Shown piece after piece: positions 54,145 to 63,024 of a stretch of 64,000 nt of DNA (its first letter is position 1; the number at the start of each line of letters is the position of its first letter). The DNA lies in assembly GCA_963792445.1 (NCBI GenBank), contig CAWBWO010000008.1:1-64000 (forward strand), given 5' to 3'. This DNA is from Rummeliibacillus sp963792445. GTDB taxonomy: Bacteria > Bacillota > Bacilli > Bacillales_A > Planococcaceae. The notes below the pieces were generated by a model. It did no database searches. It was not told where the DNA came from and saw nothing but the letters and a program-made list of their open reading frames with translations. The position numbers and the translations under genes were made by a program.

Positions 54145-54331
54145 GCATGTCCCCTCCTCTCGACTGTTTTACAATACATAACCCCTATTATAATAGTTTG
54201 AACATTACATAAGGGCAATTAAATTTTTAAAAATTAATTTGGAACAAAATAAATAGTAACATGTAAAGTTAAATATGCTCAATGTCTTCTTTATTATTTC
54301 TAGCATTTTCTTGTTAAATCCGAAAAGCTCA

Positions 54332-54368
54332 AAAAAAGATGTTCTCGTAAAAGAGACATCTTTTTTAT
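54332..54368 (-). terminator. Intrinsic terminator after the pseudouridine synthase gene
   Basis: AAAAAAGATGTTCTC pairs with GAGACATCTTTTTT (one mismatch) and overlaps the last codon of the gene. Confidence 0.85.
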
Positions 54369-55273
54369 AATTCCTTTGGAATTATTTTCTTCATATCTTC
54401 TGGAAGTTTGCTTGTGAATAACATTTTTTCACACGTTAATGGATGTTTAAGTTCTAACGAAACACAATGTAGGGCTTGCCTATCTATGAGTTCTCTTGTT
54501 CCACCATATAAATCGTCACCAAGCAATGGATGACCAATTGAAGCCATATGCACACGAATTTGATGAGTTCTTCCTGTATGTAAGTTTAGTCTTACATGAC
54601 TGATTTTCTCGCCTTGTATACTAAACCGTTTCATCACTTGCACATCTGTATGAGCAAATTGACCATCTGGACGGACTTCCCTTTCAATAATACTACCGTC
54701 CTTACGTCCAATTGGTGATATGATTTGTTGGAAGTCCTCTTGCACATGACCATGAACGAACGCTTCATATGTTCGGTGAATAGTATGTTCTTTTTGCGCT
54801 ATGCACATAAGATGATGAATATGGCTATGTTTGGCAATACACATTAAACCTGATGTGTTGCGATCTAATCGGGTCACGACATGTACAGTTGAAACAATTT
54901 GTTGTGCTTTTAAATGTGCTGCAATTATATTGGCAATACTCCCTTTAGGATGGTCATGCGATGGAATCGTACTTTGATAGGGTGGCTTTTCGACGATCAG
55001 TAATTCATCATCCTCATGCACGATAGATAAATCACCTATTTCAGGAACTAAACCATCGCTAATTTCTTCGATAGGAAATATAACTGTGACCTCATCACCA
55101 CTTGTTAATGGATGCCTTACATTACGCTCTATTCCATTAACAAGTAATGTCCCACCGTCAAATTTTATCGCTGTTAATGCACGTTTTGAAATTTCGAAGT
55201 CACTTAATGCTTCTCGCAATAATTGACCATCTTTTTGCGCCTTAAAGGAGAGGCGATATCTGAGATCCTTCAT
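54365..55273 (-). CDS. yjbO: RluA/RluD-family pseudouridine synthase (YjbO)
   Basis: A 302-residue RNA modification enzyme with an S4-like N-terminal region (residues 15-70) and the catalytic domain. LIVEKPPYQSTIPSH is followed by the catalytic aspartate at 137 in TRLDRNTSGL and by HTGRTHQIRVHMASIGHPLLGDDLYGG. It follows nadK with a 1-base overlap, as in the yjbM-N-O operon of B. subtilis. Target uridines are unknown. Confidence 0.92.
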   Translation of the reverse strand: MKDLRYRLSFKAQKDGQLLREALSDFEISKRALTAIKFDGGTLLVNGIERNVRHPLTSGDEVTVIFPIEEISDGLVPEIGDLSIVHEDDELLIVEKPPYQSTIPSHDHPKGSIANIIAAHLKAQQIVSTVHVVTRLDRNTSGLMCIAKHSHIHHLMCIAQKEHTIHRTYEAFVHGHVQEDFQQIISPIGRKDGSIIEREVRPDGQFAHTDVQVMKRFSIQGEKISHVRLNLHTGRTHQIRVHMASIGHPLLGDDLYGGTRELIDRQALHCVSLELKHPLTCEKMLFTSKLPEDMKKIIPKEL

Positions 55274-56082
55274 TAATCTTTTAAATCACTATCGATAAAT
55301 GAATCATGCACTCGTTGCCAGAATGGGAAGGCTTTAAATCGAGCAAAGCGCACTTTCTCTTTTGCAACACGATATTGAATTGACTTCACATTTTTATGCA
55401 ACAGTTGCACATGATCGACCGTCACCATAAAATCTTCCGCCTTAACAGGTTTTAAAATACAGGCATGATGGGAAGGTAGTACAAGCGAAGAGCCAACTGT
55501 ACGGAATACACGATTATTAATGGATGCCATTTCTGTTAATTGTAGCGCCTGTAATGATGGGTGTAAAATTGCGCCTCCAAGTGCCTTGTTATAAGCCGTG
55601 CTTCCTGATGGTGTTGATATGCAAAGACCATCACCCCGAAACCGTTCAAAAGGACGTCCATTTAATTCAACATCCATGACAAGCGTAACTTCTGGGGATT
55701 TAATGGTCGATTCATTTAACGCTAAATAGGTATAGCTATCATCGCTATTTTGATAATTGATGGTAACTTCCAAAAGTGGATACTCAATTACTTTAAACTC
55801 CCCTTTAGCAATTGAAATCACTAGTTTTTCAATTTCGCTTGGTTTCCAATCTGCATAAAAGCCTAGATGCCCCGTATGAATACCAACAAACGCAACTTCT
55901 GAAAGCATATGAGTGTAACGATGGAACGCATAAAGAAGCGTTCCATCACCACCAATCGATAAGACAATATCCGGTTTTTCTTCATCAACTTCAAGACCAA
56001 AGTCGGTTAAATAGGTAATCGCACGTTCCATAAGTTCATTTGATTGTGGATCATTGCGTGATTGGATGGCAAATTTCTTCAT
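55273..56082 (-). CDS. ppnKA: NAD kinase
   Basis: A 269-residue NAD kinase with GGDGTLL at residues 44-50 (catalytic Asp46), the NE/D-type motif LNESTIKSPEVTLVMD, and the glycine-rich GDGLCISTPSGSTAYNKALGG. It makes NADP from NAD and ATP. It overlaps the genes on both sides by one base, so translation is coupled to yjbM and yjbO. Confidence 0.95.
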   Translation of the reverse strand: MKKFAIQSRNDPQSNELMERAITYLTDFGLEVDEEKPDIVLSIGGDGTLLYAFHRYTHMLSEVAFVGIHTGHLGFYADWKPSEIEKLVISIAKGEFKVIEYPLLEVTINYQNSDDSYTYLALNESTIKSPEVTLVMDVELNGRPFERFRGDGLCISTPSGSTAYNKALGGAILHPSLQALQLTEMASINNRVFRTVGSSLVLPSHHACILKPVKAEDFMVTVDHVQLLHKNVKSIQYRVAKEKVRFARFKAFPFWQRVHDSFIDSDLKD

Positions 56083-56759
56083 TAGTCCTCGTAAGCTCCT
56101 TTCGTTTGATCTTGACGAACTTTAGGCTTAGACGCCTCTTTATATTCTGTAAAGTATGCTTGCGCTTCTAGAGCTTCCTCACGAATCTCTGACATCTCTT
56201 CATCAAGTTTAAACGCTGCTGCAGCCGCATTTTGCAGACGGTGTTTTATTTCATCTGGGAAGATTCCTTTATATTTATAGTTTAGTGAATGCTCAATTGA
56301 TGCCCAAAAGTTCATCGCAAGTGTCCTGATTTGAATTTCAGCCAATATCGTTTTTTCTCCTTGAATGGTACCGACTGGATATTCGATAATTATATGGTAC
56401 GAACGATATCCACTTTTCTTTACATTAGTAATATAGTCTTTTTCTTCAATGATATGTAAATCATTTCTCTGACGTAATAATTCAATTACAGTTGGAATGT
56501 CATCTACAAATTGACACATGATCCGAACCCCTGCAATATCTTGCAGTTCATGTGCAAGCGTATCTGACGGTTCAAAAATTAATCCTTTTTCTAATGTCTT
56601 ATCATAAATACTCGCAAGTGGTTTTACCCTTCCAGTGACAAATTCAATAGGTGATGTCGTATTTGACTTTTCAAATTGTGTACGAATCCCTTTTAATTTT
56701 ATTTTTAGTTCGTCTACTGCTTGCTTATAGGGCTGTAAAAAGCGTTCCCACTGTCCCAT
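56082..56759 (-). CDS. yjbM: Small alarmone synthetase YjbM/RelQ
   Basis: A 225-residue (p)ppGpp synthetase without hydrolase or regulatory domains. It shows PIEFVTGRVKPLASIYDKTL, the synthetase motif DIAGVRIMCQF, KKSGYRSYHIIIEYP and EIQIRTLAMNFWASIEHSLNYKY. It is tetrameric and allosterically activated by pppGpp in B. subtilis. ATG 56759 follows AGGGGGA. It heads yjbM-nadK-yjbO. Confidence 0.93.
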   Translation of the reverse strand: MGQWERFLQPYKQAVDELKIKLKGIRTQFEKSNTTSPIEFVTGRVKPLASIYDKTLEKGLIFEPSDTLAHELQDIAGVRIMCQFVDDIPTVIELLRQRNDLHIIEEKDYITNVKKSGYRSYHIIIEYPVGTIQGEKTILAEIQIRTLAMNFWASIEHSLNYKYKGIFPDEIKHRLQNAAAAAFKLDEEMSEIREEALEAQAYFTEYKEASKPKVRQDQTKGAYED

Positions 56760-56786
56760 GATAAGTCCCCCTAACACATTTCGGCA

Positions 56787-57173
56787 TTACTCAAATAATT
56801 GTGCAAAAGCTTCTTCAACCGCAGTTGTAAAATCTTCTCCATAATTATAGTTACCTTCAATATTATATAATAGCGATTGTAATTCATCCAAAAAACCAAC
56901 CAATTCAATTCGCTCAGTTCCCCATTTTAACACAGGATTTACTTTTGAATGTAACGTTTCAACTAATAGTGGCCAAACAATTTGAGGGAATTTCAAATAA
57001 CTATATCCATCCTTCTCGTCCATTAAGTATATAAATGACATTTCATCTGAATCAGTAATCATTTGACCTGCTGGATGAATTGCTAAATCACTTTCTGAAT
57101 CTTGCAACTCAAAAAAAACTTGAGAATTTTCTAATACACCTTTTTCGATTAAATAAGTTTTACGCAAAGCCAT
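56787..57173 (-). CDS. yjbL: UPF0738 family protein YjbL
   Basis: A 128-residue acidic protein similar to YjbL (QDSESDLAIHPAGQMITDSDEMSFIYLMDE, FPQIVWPLL). Its function is unknown. It precedes yjbM by 27 bases on the same strand and is divergent from yjbK, the gene order of the B. subtilis yjb cluster. Confidence 0.8.
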   Translation of the reverse strand: MALRKTYLIEKGVLENSQVFFELQDSESDLAIHPAGQMITDSDEMSFIYLMDEKDGYSYLKFPQIVWPLLVETLHSKVNPVLKWGTERIELVGFLDELQSLLYNIEGNYNYGEDFTTAVEEAFAQLFE

Positions 57174-57399
57174 CTTCCTTTCTGTGAATATGCACTCTAT
57201 TTTATCATAGGCTACTTCATTTCTAACAGATAAAATAGTTTTTCAGTGCTCAAATTAACGAGATAACCGAGACTCATTTTTTAAACTAAGTTAGGAAAGC
57301 GGCAACTAGAAAAATACTTATAAAATCTATTTACTTATCCAAATTGCATTTTGTTATAAAATTCCTCTATAATTCATAAATAGGAAGGGTGTGTAGATA

Positions 57400-57990
57400 T
57401 TGACCCAAGAATTAGAAATTGAATTTAAAAATATGTTAACCAAAGAGGAATTTAATAAGTTATGTAATTCCTTCAATTTAACAAAAGAAAAGTTTCATGA
57501 ACAAACAAATCATTATTTTGATACGCCTGATTTCGCATTAAAAAATGCAGGTTGTGGTTTACGAATTCGCGAAGTACAAAATCGCTTTGAATGCACATTA
57601 AAAGAACCGGCGGAAGGCATTGGTTTAACCGAAACAACGGACTTACTTCAAAAAGAAACAGTTCAGTCTATTTTAGCCGGCAACTCCCTACTTCATGCAG
57701 AAGAAGTTGAAATTCGTTTACAAGCATTGAACGTTCATACAGAAAATTTACAAATTTTAGGTACACTCTTGACCAAAAGAGCCGAAATAGAATATAAAGG
57801 CGGTCTTTTAGTATTTGATCATTCTATTTACGCAGACATCGATGATTATGAATTAGAATATGAAGTACAAGATGAAGCAAATGGTAAAAGAATCTTCGAA
57901 CAATTTCTTGCACAATTTTCCATTCCTTCAAGGCCAGCTGATAAAAAAGTCGCTCGTTTTATGAGCGCTGTCAATAAGAAACGAGGGTAA
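57400..57990 (+). CDS. yjbK: CYTH-domain protein YjbK
   Basis: A 196-residue triphosphate-tunnel-fold protein with the signature ExExK near the start (ELEIEFKN), HYFDTPDFAL, GLRIREVQNRFECTLKEP and KRAEIEYKGGLLVFDHSIY. The start is a TTG at 57400 with GGAAGGGTG upstream. CYTH members hydrolyse triphosphates or make cAMP/thiamine derivatives; the role here is unknown. It is followed 3 bases later by cwlQ. Confidence 0.88.
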   Translation: MTQELEIEFKNMLTKEEFNKLCNSFNLTKEKFHEQTNHYFDTPDFALKNAGCGLRIREVQNRFECTLKEPAEGIGLTETTDLLQKETVQSILAGNSLLHAEEVEIRLQALNVHTENLQILGTLLTKRAEIEYKGGLLVFDHSIYADIDDYELEYEVQDEANGKRIFEQFLAQFSIPSRPADKKVARFMSAVNKKRG

Positions 57991-57993
57991 TAG

Positions 57994-58833
57994 ATGTACA
58001 CGCAATTATTATCACAGCTACCAACTATACAAAACATTGGATCTGAAAGCGCTAGTATGACAAACAGTTCGACACCAACTTCAAACTTGTTTGCTCAAAT
58101 GTTGTCACAGTTAACTGATAAATCAACTAGTTCTACTCAAGCTTCACAAGTGCTCGGGCTTACTCAATCACTTTCAAATCCTAGTAATAATCTCTCTTTA
58201 GCACAGCTACTATCTTCAAACAATTCACTTAGTAGCTTATTAGGAGCTAGTCCTTTAATGGATGAAAGCCAATTGCTTGGTAGCCTTGAAGAAAATTCAA
58301 CAAGTGAAAATACACTCTTCAACCCGATGAACGCTAACTCATACTATTACACTGGTCAATCACCTGTATTTACACCTGCATCTGTTTATAACAACTCAAA
58401 CTTTTCACTTGGCAAATTAACAACTGAAAAAGCAGGTTCAACAATTGTATCAAACAATTCAAATTATGATTCGATTATCAAAAAAGCAGCTCAAACGTAT
58501 GGATTACCTGAAAAACTAATTCAATCCGTAATCAAACAAGAGTCCAACTTTAATGCAGGTGCAACTAGTTCTGCAGGAGCAGGTGGATTAATGCAATTGA
58601 TGCCAGGTACTGCAAGCTATTTAGGCGTTTCTAATGTGTATGATGCAGAACAAAACATCATGGGTGGGACCAAATATTTAAAACAAATGTATGATAAATT
58701 TAATGGAAGTTTCCCCCTCATGTTAGCTGCATATAATGCGGGACCTGGTGCAGTTATAAAACATGGCGGGATTCCACCATATAAAGAAACTATGAATTAC
58801 GTTACAAATATTATGAATACATACAAAGCATGA
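57994..58833 (+). CDS. cwlQ: Lytic transglycosylase CwlQ (YjbJ)
   Basis: A 279-residue protein with a long Ser/Asn-rich N-terminus (1-150) and a C-terminal SLT domain. The catalytic glutamate is in IKQESNFNAGATSSAGAGGL, and MQLMPGTASYLG, GTKYLKQMYDKF and MLAAYNAGPGAV follow. B. subtilis CwlQ cleaves peptidoglycan glycan strands. No classical signal peptide is visible. It lies 3 bases after yjbK. Confidence 0.88.
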   Translation: MYTQLLSQLPTIQNIGSESASMTNSSTPTSNLFAQMLSQLTDKSTSSTQASQVLGLTQSLSNPSNNLSLAQLLSSNNSLSSLLGASPLMDESQLLGSLEENSTSENTLFNPMNANSYYYTGQSPVFTPASVYNNSNFSLGKLTTEKAGSTIVSNNSNYDSIIKKAAQTYGLPEKLIQSVIKQESNFNAGATSSAGAGGLMQLMPGTASYLGVSNVYDAEQNIMGGTKYLKQMYDKFNGSFPLMLAAYNAGPGAVIKHGGIPPYKETMNYVTNIMNTYKA

Positions 58834-59027
58834 TTTGACAAAATACCAACAATTTCGCTACTATTCATTCATCCTCTATTTTTTTAAGATGAGCTTATTT
58901 CTGCGACGATTGTTGGTTTTTTTTATCACAAAATATGATAATCGAAGTAGAGAGCGAACCATTTGTTTGAGAAAATGCGAGGAGGTTGATAAAATAGAAT
59001 TACAGCTAAAGCAAAGGAGAGTCATCT

Positions 59028-59429
59028 ATGATGCAGAAACCTATAATTCCTTATGAGGAAATTGGTAAAGAAAAACTTTATAAAATGATTGATATTTTCT
59101 ATTCCAAAGTTGCCAAAAATCCGAAGCTAAAGCCAATATTCCCTGATGATTTATCCGAGACAGCTCGCAAACAAAAACAATTCCAGACCCAATATTTAGG
59201 TGGTCCAAACCTATATACAGAAGAACATGGTCATCCGATGCTAAAAGCAAGACATATGCCATTTAAAATTACTCCTGAACGTGCACAGGCTTGGTTAGAA
59301 TGCATGTCTGAAGCAATGGATGAAGTAGGCCTTGAAGGAAAACTTCGAGAAGTATATTATCAACGTCTAGTCCTTACAGCACACCATATGATTAACTCAC
59401 CGGATGATGACGAGGAGGTTTTAGAGTGA
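59028..59429 (+). CDS. yjbI: Group II truncated hemoglobin (YjbI)
   Basis: A 133-residue trHbO-type globin: IPYEEIGKEKLYKMIDIFYSKVAKNPKL, the heme-pocket YLGGPNLYTEEHGHPMLKARHMPF, and AQAWLECMSEAMDEVG. AAAGGAGA precedes ATG 59028. It overlaps yjbH/spxH by 4 bases, the same pairing as in B. subtilis and S. aureus, suggesting a redox-linked partnership. Confidence 0.92.
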   Translation: MMQKPIIPYEEIGKEKLYKMIDIFYSKVAKNPKLKPIFPDDLSETARKQKQFQTQYLGGPNLYTEEHGHPMLKARHMPFKITPERAQAWLECMSEAMDEVGLEGKLREVYYQRLVLTAHHMINSPDDDEEVLE

Positions 59430-60244
59430 ACAAGATTCAGTATTTAACCGAAAAGCCTACTGTATCAACTTCCACTTCCCTTAGTAAACCGATTGAACTG
59501 TATGTATTTATGGATTTGCTTTCACCAGGTTGTTGGGAACTACAATCGTTAATCCGTAAATTACAAATAAATTATGGACATTATTTTTCTTTACGCATTG
59601 TCTTAAGTACAGAGCTGAATTCATTAAATACAGCATGCCAACGTATTAATAGCTGTGAATCACACGAAGAACTTGTTGATGTATCTCATCCAGTTCTTCC
59701 TTCAATTGCTGTAAAAGCGGCAGAACTGCAAGGAAAAAAAGCAGGTTACCGCTTTTTAATGAAGTTACAGGAATATGCTTTGACAAATATTAAAAACGTA
59801 TCCCTTTGCAGCACATTACAAGAGATTGCTTGTGAAATAGGTTTAGATATTGGAGAATTCCAATCTGATTTTCTATCAATGGAAGCAACACGTTCATTCC
59901 AAAGCGATCTATGTATTACACGCGAAATGGAAGTAGACGAGATACCAAGCTTTGTATTCTTCAACGAAAACATAGAAGATGAGGGTTTAAAAGTTTCTGG
60001 TTCCTATCCTTTTGATGTGTATGAAAAGATATTAGAAGAACTACTAGATCAAGAACTAGTTTGTCAGCAACCGCCTTCAGTAGAAGATTTATTCCACCGT
60101 TATCATACTTTAACAACGAAAGAAGTTGCAGCTATTTATCATATTTCACAAAATACTGCTGAACGGGAGTTAAAGAAAAAAATGCTACAACAAAAACTTG
60201 ATCGAGTAACATGTGAAGAACTATCGCTCTGGCGTTTAAAATAA
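59426..60244 (+). CDS. spxH: ClpXP adaptor SpxH (YjbH)
   Basis: A 272-residue DsbA-like thioredoxin-fold protein that presents the regulator Spx to ClpXP. Family features are PIELYVFMDLLSPGCWEL, KAAELQGKKAGYRFLMKLQE and DEGLKVSGSYPFDVYEKILEEL. The usual CxxC appears as S33-P-G-C36, so the first cysteine is missing. The GTG start at 59426 overlaps the globin stop. A strong terminator follows. Confidence 0.88.
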   Translation: MNKIQYLTEKPTVSTSTSLSKPIELYVFMDLLSPGCWELQSLIRKLQINYGHYFSLRIVLSTELNSLNTACQRINSCESHEELVDVSHPVLPSIAVKAAELQGKKAGYRFLMKLQEYALTNIKNVSLCSTLQEIACEIGLDIGEFQSDFLSMEATRSFQSDLCITREMEVDEIPSFVFFNENIEDEGLKVSGSYPFDVYEKILEELLDQELVCQQPPSVEDLFHRYHTLTTKEVAAIYHISQNTAERELKKKMLQQKLDRVTCEELSLWRLK

Positions 60245-60268
60245 ATAGTAATAGATAATAGATTCCTT

Positions 60269-60304
60269 TCCAATCATGGTAGATTACTATGATTGGTTTT
60301 TTTG
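60269..60304 (+). terminator. Intrinsic terminator after spxH
   Basis: CCAATCAT/ATGATTGG (60270-60277 with 60289-60296) followed by eight T. Confidence 0.9.
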
Positions 60305-60536
60305 TTTATAGATTTGCAAGATACTATAATGTGGACATTTTACTAAAAACTGATTACAACAAAGCTTGGAATGTGTGTATTAACGTCAAAGTTTTATGAA
60401 TACTATTGGTGAGTCTTGAGAGATTTGAGGAGACTTTTTGCGATTCCTCCACTCCAGACAATTATGATTAAAAGAAAGCAATATTTGCCCGGCTCAATTA
60501 CTATCAGTGGGCTGTTTTTTAGAAAGCAAACAATTG
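60305..60536. other. Non-coding stretch
   Basis: I see no gene or clear regulatory signal between the spxH terminator and repeat B copy 3. Confidence 0.5.
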
Positions 60537-60704
60537 ATAAAGTGAAACTTCAATCAGTGGGGGTTATCCCCCACTGATTGTTAGTTGAACCAGTCGGGCG
60601 TTTACAGGCAGTTATCTCAACCGCTGCTTCTTCGAATTTTCTAAAGCCTAGCAGTTGAGTCTTACTGCCGCGTTAATGCGGGATAAATAATTGTTTCACT
60701 TTAT
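60537..60704 (+). repeat. Dispersed structured repeat B, copy 3 (rearranged, short)
   Basis: This 168-base copy keeps the first hairpin (CAATCAGTGGGGG/CCCCCACTGATTG) and the 3' conserved part but lacks the middle. At the junction TTAGTTGAACCAGTCGGG is the reverse complement (one mismatch) of CCCGATTGGTTCAACTAA in the full copies. Unlike them it is bounded by a perfect 12-base terminal inverted repeat, ATAAAGTGAAAC (60537-60548) and GTTTCACTTTAT (60693-60704). Confidence 0.8.
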
Positions 60705-60738
60705 GTAATTTACATACCCTTATTTTTGAATAAAAAAC

Positions 60739-60772
60739 AAAAGAAGCATCTCTACGAGAGATGCTTCTTTTC
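60739..60772. terminator. Hairpin downstream of repeat B copy 3
   Basis: AAAAGAAGCATCTCT pairs with AGAGATGCTTCTTTT around a 3-base loop; A and T runs suit either direction. Confidence 0.65.
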
Positions 60773-60775
60773 ACA

Positions 60776-61044
60776 AAGGGGATGGGAGAAATGTTCACGT
60801 TCAAACAAAGGGGTGTATGTTTGTTTGTGATTTATTTCACATCTGTAACTTTAGCATGAAAAATCTTTTATAGCAACGATTCAAGCTTATATTCACAAAG
60901 TTGTCATATAGTAAGCGTTTCCAATGAATTTAGTGTATTTTACTGTATATTCTTGCACGAAATTGTCGATAATGCTAATTTCGTTTAGCTCATTTCCACC
61001 TACTTGCATGTGTCGCCGAATGTAGCGAAAATCAACATCCATCA
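60776..61044. other. Non-coding stretch with a possible mini-frame
   Basis: Apart from a 22-codon frame at 60791-60859 behind a good ribosome-binding sequence, nothing is supported before the pepF terminator. Confidence 0.45.
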
Positions 61045-61087
61045 AAACAAATTTGCTTTTCTACTTCCAATAGAAAAGCAAATTTTT
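61045..61087 (-). terminator. Intrinsic terminator after pepF
   Basis: A perfect 15-bp stem AAATTTGCTTTTCTA/TAGAAAAGCAAATTT (61049-61063 with 61071-61085) lies about 55 bases past pepF. Confidence 0.75.
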
Positions 61088-61143
61088 ATCAATTGAATAC
61101 TTTATTTTTGATTAATATAGAATGATTGGATAGCTATTTAGAA

Positions 61144-62961
61144 TTATTCAGCTAGTAGTTTTTCTAGTTCATTTAAATTACGTTCAAATACTTTGCATGC
61201 TTCTTCAATTGGTGTTGCTGATTCCATGTCTACGCCAGCTGCTTTTAATACATTAATTGGGTAATCTGAGCAACCTGCTTTTAGGAACTTGTTAATGTAG
61301 CGTTCTACTGCTGCATCGCCTTCAGATAGGATTTGTGAGCTTAGAGCGATTGCTGCACTCTTACCTGTTGCATATTGATATACATAGTAGTTGTAGTAGA
61401 AATGAGGGATACGTGCCCATTCTAAGCCGATTTCTTCATCAACGACCATATCTTCACCAAAGTATTGTTTATTTAAATTAAAGTACTCTTCTGACATACG
61501 TTCCGCAGTAAGAGCTTCCCCTTTTTGATCTAGTTCATGAATAATATGTTCAAATTCAGCAAACATCGTTTGACGAATAATTGTACCACGGAAGCCTTCT
61601 AACCAATGATTTAGAATGTAAATACGTGTTTTTGGATCATCGATTGTTTTCAATAGATAATTATTTAGTAATTCTTCATTACAAGTTGAAGCAACTTCTG
61701 CTACGAAAATTGAGTAATCCCCATAAACGAATGGTTGATTGTTACGTGTGAAGTAACTGTGCACACTGTGTCCAAATTCATGTACAAGTGTGAATAGATT
61801 ATCTAGATTGTTCTGCCAGTTTAATAAGATATATGGATTTGTACCATATGCACCTGATGAATATGCTCCACTGCGTTTTCCTTTACTTTCAACCACGTCT
61901 ACCCAGCGATTTTTTAATGCTTGATCAATAATCCCTACATATTCGTCACCCATCACAGCTAACGCCTTCAACATATGATCTTTCGCTTGGTCATAAGTCA
62001 TATCGATTTTAGATTCAGGAACTAATGGCGTGTAGACATCCCACATATGCAATTCATCGACACCAAGAACCTTTTTGCGTAATGAAATATAGCGATGCAT
62101 AAGTGGTAAGTATTTGTGTATCGTTTCAATCAATTGATCGTACACTTTTTCAGGGATACTATTTGCAGACATCGCTGCTTGTCTTGCAGAGTCATATTTG
62201 CGAATACGAGCACTTACATTGTGTGCTTTTACATTACCTGTTAATGTAGTAGCAAATGTGTTTTTAAAGTTGCCATATGTGCCATACATTGCATGGAAAG
62301 CCGCTTCACGTACTGAACGATCTTTACTTTCTAAAAAGTGAACATAATTACCATGTGTTAATTGAACTTGTTCACCATCTTCATCCTGAATTGTTGGGAA
62401 TTCTAAGTCCGCATTGTTTAACATGCTAAATGTATTGGAAGATGCACCTGTCACTTCAGACATTTGTGATAGGATTGCTTCTTGTTCTGCTGGTAAAATA
62501 TGAGGACGTTCTTTATTGATCTCTTCAATTTCTTGTTTATATAATTTTAAATCTTCGTTTTGTTCTAGATATCCTTCAAGTACTGCTTCATCTAATGATA
62601 AGATTTCAGGAGTTAAGAACGATAGGCTTGTGGAAATTTGCGCATATAAAGTCTTTGCACGACTATCCATAGCTTGATAAGCTCCATTTGTTGTATCTTG
62701 GTCATTACGCATATGAGAATAAGCATATAGTCGTCCTAATTTACCATACACTTCATCACGGAAGCGTAAAACCGTAAGTAATGCTTCAGCTCCGTCTTTA
62801 ATTGTTCCTTTATAGTTAGCAGCTTGTTTACCTAATTCGCTGATTTCTTTAAAGGATTCTTCCCATGCAGCATCTGATGCAAATATATCTTCTAGTCTCC
62901 AAGTTAACTCTGTAGGTACCTCTTCTCTTGTTAATACTTTGCTTTTTTGATTTTCAGCCAT
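61144..62961 (-). CDS. pepF: Oligoendopeptidase F
   Basis: A 605-residue M3B zinc peptidase with the active site HEFGHSVHSYF (H394, E395, H398) and the third ligand downstream in CNEELLNNYLL. Family segments VPTELTWRLEDIF, YGTNPYILLNW and HIPHFYYNYYVYQYATGKSAA are clear. It hydrolyses short peptides in the cytosol. AGGAGG precedes ATG 62961. It lies beside coiA, as in B. subtilis. Confidence 0.95.
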   Translation of the reverse strand: MAENQKSKVLTREEVPTELTWRLEDIFASDAAWEESFKEISELGKQAANYKGTIKDGAEALLTVLRFRDEVYGKLGRLYAYSHMRNDQDTTNGAYQAMDSRAKTLYAQISTSLSFLTPEILSLDEAVLEGYLEQNEDLKLYKQEIEEINKERPHILPAEQEAILSQMSEVTGASSNTFSMLNNADLEFPTIQDEDGEQVQLTHGNYVHFLESKDRSVREAAFHAMYGTYGNFKNTFATTLTGNVKAHNVSARIRKYDSARQAAMSANSIPEKVYDQLIETIHKYLPLMHRYISLRKKVLGVDELHMWDVYTPLVPESKIDMTYDQAKDHMLKALAVMGDEYVGIIDQALKNRWVDVVESKGKRSGAYSSGAYGTNPYILLNWQNNLDNLFTLVHEFGHSVHSYFTRNNQPFVYGDYSIFVAEVASTCNEELLNNYLLKTIDDPKTRIYILNHWLEGFRGTIIRQTMFAEFEHIIHELDQKGEALTAERMSEEYFNLNKQYFGEDMVVDEEIGLEWARIPHFYYNYYVYQYATGKSAAIALSSQILSEGDAAVERYINKFLKAGCSDYPINVLKAAGVDMESATPIEEACKVFERNLNELEKLLAE

Positions 62962-63024
62962 GTTATGACCTCCTCATATAATTTTTATCTAGAAACGAAG
63001 TTCTCTCATATTTTCTCAATTTTC

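Noticed and set aside
54145..54331. M-box Mg2+ riboswitch ahead of mgtE
   Set aside because: The leader is A/T-rich and none of the conserved M-box loops could be found.
58835..59056. 73-codon frame between cwlQ and the globin gene
   Set aside because: It overlaps the globin start and its ribosome site, has no start signal of its own and a composition unlike its neighbours.
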